A stretch of 15,366 bases of DNA, taken from M55B112 sp040880545. GTDB lineage: Bacteria > Bacteroidota > Bacteroidia > Bacteroidales > GCA-2748055. How positions within the stretch are numbered: position 1 is the first letter of the stretch; every line of letters starts with the position of its first letter. The position numbers and the translations under genes are program-made. Shown in pieces: positions 1 through 6,200 of this stretch. The notes beneath the pieces are model-generated. The model did no database searches. It saw nothing but the letters and a program-made list of their open reading frames with translations, and was not told the origin of the DNA. Where the stretch lies: NCBI GenBank assembly GCA_040880545.1, contig JBBDIE010000156.1:1-15366 (forward strand), written 5' to 3'.

Positions 1-264
1 CAGTAAAATCAATCCTGTAAAAAGATGTGTATAAAGATTAGCCACGTGGAGAAGGAGAGGGCGCTTCGATAAATTTTTCCAGGATTTCAATGATATTTTG
101 GGGTTTTGTCGCTTTGATTCGGTATTCAGAATAAAAATGTATTCTCCGTTTATGCACTTTTTTGAACCACGGAGTTTAGGGAGTTTAAAAAAATTTTATA
201 TTTCGTTTTATATCTTTACCCTCCCCTATTTATTATTCTTATTCATGTTTTTTTATCTTTTTTT
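1..264. other. Intergenic region at left edge, no convincing gene
   Basis: I see no supported gene here. The sequence becomes extremely AT-rich from about 180 onward, and the long + strand open frame crossing it encodes a Phe/Tyr/Leu-rich low-complexity product, as expected from T-rich DNA rather than coding selection. On the - strand a short frame ending at 38-40 reads ...ATKPQNIIEILEKF..., which looks protein-like, but it is only about 45 codons long, is bounded by a stop upstream and has no ATG. An imperfect tandem, GGAGTTTA followed by GGGAGTTTA, occurs near 173-190. A C-rich motif (TTTACCCTCCCC) begins at 215. Confidence 0.5.
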
Positions 265-301
265 ATATTTATACCCCCTTTATTTTAGGGGGTATAAATA
301 T
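265..301. repeat. Perfect 15-bp inverted repeat (hairpin) upstream of porin operon
   Basis: The arms 265-279 and 287-301 are perfectly complementary (ATATTTATACCCCCT against AGGGGGTATAAATAT) around a 7-base loop. The five G:C pairs sit next to the loop and the outer part is A:T. The + strand side is followed by a T-rich stretch (TTATTTTACTATTTTTT), so it could be an intrinsic terminator for something left of the window. It also lies 37 bases upstream of the -33 box of the next promoter, so it could be a dimeric regulator's operator. The sequence does not decide between these. Confidence 0.6.
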
Positions 302-338
302 TTATTTTACTATTTTTTAAATTTTACCCTCTATTTTA

Positions 339-370
339 TTTGCAGGTTAAAAAGATTGATTGTAGTTTTG
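339..370 (+). promoter_or_regulatory. Bacteroidetes-type promoter for porin-P-II-amt operon
   Basis: TTTG at 339-342 and TAGTTTTG at 363-370, separated by 20 bases, match the Bacteroidetes -33/-7 consensus (TTTG and TAnnTTTG) exactly. Transcription would begin around 374-378, giving an A/T-rich 5' untranslated region of about 30-35 bases before the ATG at 409. The start is inferred from the motif, not measured. Confidence 0.72.
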
Positions 371-408
371 TTTCGAATTATAATTATTAACCTATTAAAT
401 ATTACATT

Positions 409-1095
409 ATGAAATCAAACAAACATTTTATGCGATATTCTGTAATCGTACTTTCTATTTTACTAACATATGTAAATTTGAGCGCACAGGATAATTCAAG
501 CATATCATTCGATGCCGGGACAGATATCGTAAGTAATTATATATGGCGCGGAACCAAATTCGGTACCGGCCCGGCCGTACAGCCCTTTATTGAATTCAGT
601 GCGGGCAACTTTACCGTCGGTTCATGGGGCTCATTTGGCGTTACCCTGGATGAGGCAGCCGAAGCGGACCTCTACCTCTCCTATGGATTTGATTTTGGAT
701 TGAGTGTAGGACTGACGGATTACTATTATCCGGGAACGGAATATTTTGACTATTCCTCCGCAAGCGGATCCCACGGTTTTGAAATTAACCTGGGGTATGA
801 ACTGGAAGGAATTTCCGTTGGAGCAAATTATATGCTGAACGAGGCTCCCGGAGCAGGAACTGCAGGGGGTGATATGTACTTCGAACTTGGTTATTCATTG
901 AATGCAGTTTCGCTGTTCGTGGGTGCGGGGAACGGATGGCACACTACCACCGGAGACTTTGCCCTTACCAACGTGGGATTATCAGTTTCAAAAGAGCTGG
1001 CCATCACTGAATCATTCTCCCTGCCCCTGACAGGTACGGTGATTCTGAATCCAGAAACGGAGCAATTCTATGTGGTTGTGGGTGTATCATTCTAA
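409..1095 (+). CDS. TorF-like putative outer-membrane porin
   Basis: A 228-residue predicted outer-membrane beta-barrel. Residues 1-26 form a signal peptide (basic start, hydrophobic core from about residue 10, likely cleavage after LSA at 24-26). The mature protein begins with alternating polar and aromatic strands. Its first strand contains DIVSNYIWRG, resembling the (S/T)DYVFRG signature of the TorF/gcw_chp putative porin family. Gly- and aromatic-rich strands continue to a terminal Phe (VVVGVSF), typical of barrel proteins recognised by the BAM machinery. It is the first gene of an operon with the P-II regulator (30-base gap) and an ammonium channel, so a role in passing small nitrogen compounds across the outer membrane is a reasonable inference; substrate and pore activity are not shown. 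No ribosome binding site is visible, as is common in the phylum. Family assignment rests on recalled motif similarity. Confidence 0.75.
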   Translation: MKSNKHFMRYSVIVLSILLTYVNLSAQDNSSISFDAGTDIVSNYIWRGTKFGTGPAVQPFIEFSAGNFTVGSWGSFGVTLDEAAEADLYLSYGFDFGLSVGLTDYYYPGTEYFDYSSASGSHGFEINLGYELEGISVGANYMLNEAPGAGTAGGDMYFELGYSLNAVSLFVGAGNGWHTTTGDFALTNVGLSVSKELAITESFSLPLTGTVILNPETEQFYVVVGVSF

Positions 1096-1125
1096 AATAA
1101 AATTTAACAATAAACAGAGGCAGAC

Positions 1126-1473
1126 ATGAAAAAAATTGAAGCAATCATCCGAAAAACAAAATTCGAAGAGGTAAAGGATGCCCTGCATGACAATGGTATA
1201 GAATTTTTCTCCTTCTGGGAAGCCAGGGGAGTGGGTATGGCGCGACAGAGCAGGGTTTACCGTGGAATTGCCTATGATACCAGTACCATTGAAAGGCTTT
1301 ACCTCTCCATGGTAGTCAGGGACATCAACCTTGAAAGAACAATCGAAACTATTATCAGTTCGGCCGGTACAGGCGAGGTGGGGGACGGAAAGATCTTTGT
1401 TTCCAATATTCACGAGAGTATACGGATCAGGACAGGTGAAAAAGGAGATGAGTCGCTGTACATTAAAGACTGA
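1126..1473 (+). CDS. glnK: P-II family nitrogen regulatory protein
   Basis: A 115-residue P-II signal protein; the family forms trimers that bind ATP/ADP and 2-oxoglutarate and control nitrogen metabolism by contacting targets, notably Amt channels. The N-terminus MKKIEAIIR, the B-loop TGEVGDGKIFV (residues 82-92) and the C-loop RIRTG (100-104) are nearly canonical. The T-loop is different: E. coli GlnB has GRQKGHTELYRGAEY, while this protein has GMARQSRVYRGIAY, one residue shorter, with Arg-Gln displaced by two positions. A Tyr equivalent to the uridylylated Tyr51 is present as Tyr50, but whether it is modified here is unknown. I recall similar T-loops in other Bacteroidetes P-II proteins, so this is probably lineage-typical. 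Its position 33 bases before amt supports a GlnK-like role gating the channel. The symbol glnK is chosen on context; glnB would be equally defensible. Confidence 0.93.
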   Translation: MKKIEAIIRKTKFEEVKDALHDNGIEFFSFWEARGVGMARQSRVYRGIAYDTSTIERLYLSMVVRDINLERTIETIISSAGTGEVGDGKIFVSNIHESIRIRTGEKGDESLYIKD

Positions 1474-1506
1474 ACGTAGTAATTAATACACATAAACTTA
1501 ACAAAC

Positions 1507-2724
1507 ATGGAAGGAATAACAATATCAATAGATACCATCTGGATCCTTGTGGCCGCCTGTCTGGTGATGTTCATGCAGCCGGGATTTGCATTGGTTGAAT
1601 CGGGATTTACAAGATCTAAAAACACGGCAAACATCCTCATGAAAAACCTGATGGACTTCTCCATTGGTTCGCTGGCCTTCTGGTTCATCGGATATACCAT
1701 TATGTACGGGGAAGATGTGGGTGGTTTCATAGGAAAAATTTCCCTCTTTTTCAATAGCGATGCCATCGATGGTGTCCCCGATAAGGCATCACTCATGTTT
1801 CAAACGGTATTTGCCGCCACGGCAGCCACCATAGTATCGGGTGCAGTTGCAGAACGGACAAAATTTTCTGCTTATCTCTTTTTCAGTGTGGCAATTACCA
1901 TATTCATATACCCTGTTTCGGGCCATTGGGTATGGGGAGGCGGCTGGTTATCGGAACTTGGGTTCCATGATTTTGCCGGCTCAACGGTAGTACACTCCGT
2001 AGGTGCGTGGGTTGGACTGGTAGGTGCAGCCATGGTAGGGCCACGGCTTGGTAAGTATGGTAAAGCAGGAGAACCTCGTGCCATTCCCGGTTCAAACCTG
2101 GCACTGGGAGCCCTTGGTGTTTTCATTCTCTGGTTTGGCTGGTTTGGTTTCAACCCAGGTTCTCAGCTGGCCGCTGCAGGTGAAGATAATGCATTGGCCA
2201 TTTCCCATATCTTTATTACCACAAACCTGGCCGCCTCTGCAGGGGCTGTAACGGCCATGTTCATCACATGGATCAGATATAAACGTCCCGGACTCTCCAT
2301 TACCCTGAACGGTGCTTTGGCCGGCCTGGTTGCCATTACTGCCGGATGTGACGCAGTTAGTCCCGGAGGAGCCGTGATCATCGGTATTATTGCAGGAATA
2401 GTACTGGTATTCGGTGTATCCTTTATCGACAGAATACTGAAAGTAGATGACCCGGTAGGAGCTGTTTCTGTGCATGGACTCAGCGGTGCAGCCGGAACCA
2501 TCCTGGTGGGGCTGTTCAGTACTTCCGAAGGTCTCTTTTACGGTGGAGGTGCAAAACTACTTGGCATACAAGCAATTGGAGTAGTATCGGTAGCTGCATG
2601 GGCCATGGGACTCGGATTCATACTCTTTTTCATTCTCAAAAAGACGATCGGAATTCGTGTAAGCAAAGTTATTGAAGAGGAAGGGCTCGACGTTTATGAA
2701 CACGGTGAATCGGCCTTCAATTAG
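1507..2724 (+). CDS. amt: Ammonium transporter, Amt family
   Basis: A 405-residue inner-membrane channel of the Amt/Mep/Rh family, which conducts ammonium as NH3 plus H+ and forms trimers. About eleven hydrophobic segments are visible, beginning at residue 10, so the protein seems to start directly with the first membrane helix and lacks a separate signal peptide. The family signature DFAGSTVVH spans residues 155-163. The twin pore histidines correspond to His163 and His323 (AVSVHGLSG), and the region FQTVFAATAATIVSGAVAER (98-117) carries the expected Phe-gate helix. The cytoplasmic tail (VSKVIEEEGLDVYEHGES) is the usual short conserved Amt ending. The gene follows the P-II gene by 33 bases and ends before a strong terminator, so it is the last gene of the operon. 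P-II binding to the cytoplasmic face would shut the channel when nitrogen is plentiful. Confidence 0.97.
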   Translation: MEGITISIDTIWILVAACLVMFMQPGFALVESGFTRSKNTANILMKNLMDFSIGSLAFWFIGYTIMYGEDVGGFIGKISLFFNSDAIDGVPDKASLMFQTVFAATAATIVSGAVAERTKFSAYLFFSVAITIFIYPVSGHWVWGGGWLSELGFHDFAGSTVVHSVGAWVGLVGAAMVGPRLGKYGKAGEPRAIPGSNLALGALGVFILWFGWFGFNPGSQLAAAGEDNALAISHIFITTNLAASAGAVTAMFITWIRYKRPGLSITLNGALAGLVAITAGCDAVSPGGAVIIGIIAGIVLVFGVSFIDRILKVDDPVGAVSVHGLSGAAGTILVGLFSTSEGLFYGGGAKLLGIQAIGVVSVAAWAMGLGFILFFILKKTIGIRVSKVIEEEGLDVYEHGESAFN

Positions 2725-2756
2725 TAGCTTCATTCCAGATTAATAAATGGTAGTTC

Positions 2757-2798
2757 AGGAAGCGGTGCCCGATCAGGCATCGCTTCTTCTTTATTTTT
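2757..2798 (+). terminator. Rho-independent terminator after amt
   Basis: GAAGCGGTGCC (2759-2769) pairs with GGCATCGCTTC (2776-2786) through eleven base pairs including one G:U, around a 6-base loop, and the stem can extend by two weak pairs to 2757/2788. It is followed by a T-rich tail (TTCTTTATTTTT). It lies 32 bases after the amt stop codon and should end the porin-P-II-amt transcript. Confidence 0.85.
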
Positions 2799-3071
2799 GC
2801 ACATAATTTCCTGTTTTTTTATTGAACAACATTCGCAGCCAATCTGTTTTATCTACTGGGAACATACTGCCGACAGTTTTTCAACAGAACAGATGGCAAT
2901 ACCTGATTTTTTTATGATCCCAAACAAAAAAAATGAACACGGCTGTAAAGCAATGTTTTCGGGAGAGAAAGAGCATCTGCCATCAATTCAATTTTCCATT
3001 AATCGGTTTCAATCTATAAGTTGTTAACCATAAAAATTGATAAAATTATAATCATTGAGGGAGTCCTGGCT
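2799..3071. other. Intergenic region between amt terminator and gltB promoter
   Basis: I see no supported gene here. A 76-codon + strand frame can be read from a TTG at 2797, but that codon lies in the T-tail of the amt terminator, there is no promoter or start context, and the product resembles no protein I recognise. No strong hairpin or conserved site was found on either strand. Confidence 0.5.
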
Positions 3072-3102
3072 TTTGATTCGTAATTATTAATACTTATCTT
3101 TG
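3072..3102 (+). promoter_or_regulatory. Bacteroidetes-type promoter for gltBD
   Basis: TTTG at 3072-3075 and TATCTTTG at 3095-3102, separated by 19 bases, match the -33/-7 consensus exactly. The predicted start of transcription is about 3106-3110, leaving a long leader of about 150 bases before the gltB ATG at 3262. This separates gltBD from the upstream amt operon, whose own terminator lies about 275 bases before this site. Confidence 0.75.
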
Positions 3103-3106
3103 CATC

Positions 3107-3261
3107 TTCTATGGTGATGTACAGAAATAACGATATTAATCATTTTTTGAGGATCCTGGTAAAAATACTACCATCCGGGTAAGCAATCTATACCATAACA
3201 GAAGCAGACCGTTCCCGGATAACAAAAAAAGGAACGGTCTTTTTTTAACAGACAGACAAAC
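3107..3261 (+). promoter_or_regulatory. gltB 5' leader, candidate transcription attenuator
   Basis: The leader begins just after the promoter and holds three kinds of structure. First, a hairpin TGGTA/TACCA (3157-3161 with 3169-3173), which can extend with GGA/TCC (3151-3153 with 3174-3176). Second, a weaker GGTA/TACC hairpin (3178-3181 with 3191-3194). Third, a terminator at 3206-3246. The segment ATCCGGG (3173-3179) is the exact complement of CCCGGAT (3214-3220), which overlaps the end of the terminator's 5' arm and its loop, so a competing fold is possible. A 23-codon frame starting at ATG 3111 and ending at 3182 also lies inside. Premature termination before gltB is strongly suggested; the signal it responds to and the antiterminator are inference. 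I do not match it to a known riboswitch class. The alternative is a small RNA that simply ends here. Confidence 0.5.
3206..3246 (+). terminator. Intrinsic terminator 16 bases before gltB start
   Basis: AGACCGTTCC (3206-3215) pairs perfectly with GGAACGGTCT (3231-3240), ten base pairs, across a 15-base loop containing seven A residues. It is followed by an unbroken run of Ts to 3246. This is the textbook form of a rho-independent terminator, yet it lies between a promoter and the gltB start codon at 3262. Constitutive termination would silence gltBD, so partial read-through or controlled antitermination is implied unless another promoter exists downstream, and there is little room for one. Confidence 0.88.
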
Positions 3262-6200
3262 ATGAGAAAAGAACGTCCAAAGCAACAGGGACTTTATCGT
3301 CCGGATCTTGAACATGACAATTGCGGAATTGGATTCGTGGTTCAACTGAAGGGAGTTAAATCGCATTCGATCATTCAACAGGGACTGGAAACTCTGGTGA
3401 ACATGACACACAGGGGTGCAGAAGGTGCAGACAGCAAAACCGGTGATGGTGCAGGTATCCTTATGCAGGTACCCAGGGATTTTTACCTGATGCAGGGTTA
3501 TTCTATTCCCCGGGAGGGTCAGTTTGGTACCGGATTGGTTTTTCTCCCACAAGAGAGCGATGATGCAAAGGCATGTGAGGATATTCTACTGCAGATCATT
3601 AAAGAGGAGGGTGTGGATTTCATTGACTTCAGGGATGTCCCTGTGGATAATTCCATTTTGGGCGAAATTTCAAGGGCAGCGGAACCGCTCATCAAACAGA
3701 TCCTGGTTGGAGGAAACAACCTTGCCCAGGATGAATTGGAACGAAAGCTATATATTATCAGGAAACGGGCCGAAAAACAGATAGCCGGTTCAGATATCGG
3801 GCAAAAAGATATTTTTTACATACCCAGTCTTTCCACCAAGGTGCTTATTTATAAGGGTATGCTCACAAGCGAACAGCTTGGAGGTTATTTTCTGGATCTT
3901 ACTGACAAAAGGCTGTCCAGTGCCATTGCACTGGTCCACTCCAGATTCAGCACAAACACCTTCCCAAGTTGGGACCTGGCGCAACCATTCCGCATGCTGG
4001 CACACAACGGGGAGATCAATACCGTGAAGGGGAACAGGTTCTGGATGGCCGCCAGGGAGTCTATCATGAAGTCAGACAACCTGGGGGACCTCTCCAAAAT
4101 CTATCCGGTGATTGAACCCGATAAAAGCGACTCAGCATCCCTTGACAATGTACTGGAGTTTCTGGTGATGAGCGGGAAGTCACTTCCCTATGCCATGTCC
4201 ATATTAATCCCTGAATCGTGGAACGAGAAGAATCCCATTTCCAGGGAACTGAAAGCATTTTATCAGTATCACTCCACCTTTATGGAGCCCTGGGACGGAC
4301 CGGCATCTCTCATCTTCTCAGACGGAAGATATATTGGAGGAACCCTGGACCGGAACGGTTTGCGTCCATCAAGGTATGTGATCACCAGGAACGATATTAT
4401 GGTCATGGGGTCCGAAGTGGGAGTTCAAAAATTTGCACCCGAAGATATCAGGGAAAAGGGGAGGCTGAGACCGGGAAAACTGTTGATGGTAGATACTAAG
4501 GAGGGTACCATTAAATATGATCCGGAATTGAAAGCTGAACTGGCCAATGAGTATCCTTACGTCGACTGGATCAAGGAAAATATGGTTAGTCTTGAAAAGA
4601 TTGAGACAGGGCAGAAAGCCAGTGTGGAGCTTGGTAAGGATTATGAAAAGTATGAGCGGACCTTCAATTATACAAGCGAAGACATAGAGATGGTCCTGTT
4701 ACCCATGGCAACTACGGCCAAAGAACCTATTGGTTCCATGGGGAATGATGCACCACCGGCGGTTATCTCGGAAAAACCTTACAGGTTGTTCAATTATTTC
4801 AAACAGCTGTTTGCCCAGGTCACCAATCCGGCCATTGATCCGATCAGGGAAGAGCTGGTAATGAGTCTGACAGGATACCTGGGATCTGTCCAGACCAACC
4901 TGCTGGAAACCCAACCAGACCATGTAAAACTGGTAAAATTTAAAAGTCCTGTGATTTCCAACTCTACCTTTGAACTGATCAAACGGCTGAGTTACAAAGG
5001 ATTTTCCAATTCCACCATCCCCATGTTGTTCAAAGCTGACCAGGGTGCCAAAGGGTTGGAAAAGGCGGTGGATGAGATATGTATGCAGGCTGAAAAAGCG
5101 GTAAATGCAGGTAAGAACTATATCATTCTCACCGACCGTGGTATCAGTGCAGATATGGCACCTGTACCCTCTCTGATGGCTGTCTCTGCTGTACACCATC
5201 ACCTGATCAATACCCGGAAACGGATGCAGATCGATATCGTGGTGGAATCTGCAGAACCAAGGGAGGTGACACACTTTGCCCTCCTGTTTGGATATGGCGC
5301 CAGTATCATTAATCCATACATGTGCTTTGCTGCCATCGATAAGCTGGCCAGGGAGAATAAGATGCAGATGGACTACGACAGGGCCGAATGGAACTACATG
5401 CATGCCGTGAATAAAGGGCTGTTAAAAATACTTTCAAAAATGGGCATTTCCACCCTGAGAAGTTACCGTTCTGCCCAGATATTTGAAGCAGTAGGCATCG
5501 ACAAGGAGGTGATCAACAAATACTTTGAGGGAACCCACTCTCGGATCGGTGGACTTGGTCTGGAGGAACTAACCCGGGAGGCGCTGATCTCACATAATAA
5601 TGCATTCAACCCGGAGCCGCTTGCAGGGCAACTGATGGAGGGTTTCTACCATTACAGGAAACATGGAGAACAGCATGCCTGGAATCCCGAATCCATCGGA
5701 CTGCTCCAATGGGCAACCCGTACCAACAGTTACGAAAAATTCAAGGAGTACAGTGCCATCGTTGACAGGGACACAAAAGTTCCCGGTTTCCTGAGGGGGT
5801 TACTGGATATTAAACGTAATCCCATCGATATCGACCGTGTGGAACCGGTGGAAAACATTATGAAACGATTCGTTACGGGGGCCATGTCGTATGGTTCCAT
5901 CAGCAGGGAGGCCCACGAATCACTGGCCATTGCCATGAACAGGATCGGTGGAAGGAGCAATACAGGTGAAGGAGGAGAAGATCCCAACCGTTTCAAACCC
6001 TATGAAAATGGCGACAATCCAAGGAGTGCCATCAAGCAGGTGGCCAGCGGCCGTTTTGGTGTTACCACCGAATACCTGGTCAACGCCGAAGAACTGCAAA
6101 TCAAGATCTCACAGGGGGCCAAGCCAGGAGAGGGCGGACAGCTTCCCGGACATAAGGTGGATAATATCATTGCAAAAACCAGGTACTCCATCCCGGGAAT

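Noticed and set aside
38..170. Short - strand frame reading ATKPQNIIEILEKF near the left edge
   Set aside because: Looks protein-like but is only about 45 codons between stops, without an ATG or any continuation to support it.
98..412. 104-codon + strand open frame before the porin gene
   Set aside because: Phe/Tyr/Leu-rich product from T-rich DNA, overlapping a palindrome and an exact-consensus promoter; no protein-like pattern.
2792..2799. TATTTTTG matching the -7 promoter consensus
   Set aside because: Part of the T-tail of the amt terminator and without a TTTG box at the right distance upstream.
2797..3027. 76-codon frame after the amt terminator
   Set aside because: Starts with TTG inside the terminator T-tail, has no promoter and no recognisable product.
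3173..3220. Assigning the gltB leader to a known glutamine riboswitch
   Set aside because: The conserved core of known glutamine-binding RNAs is not recognisable, so only a generic attenuator is proposed.
4699..5403. 234-codon - strand frame inside gltB
   Set aside because: Antisense shadow of a highly conserved gltB coding region; no family features.
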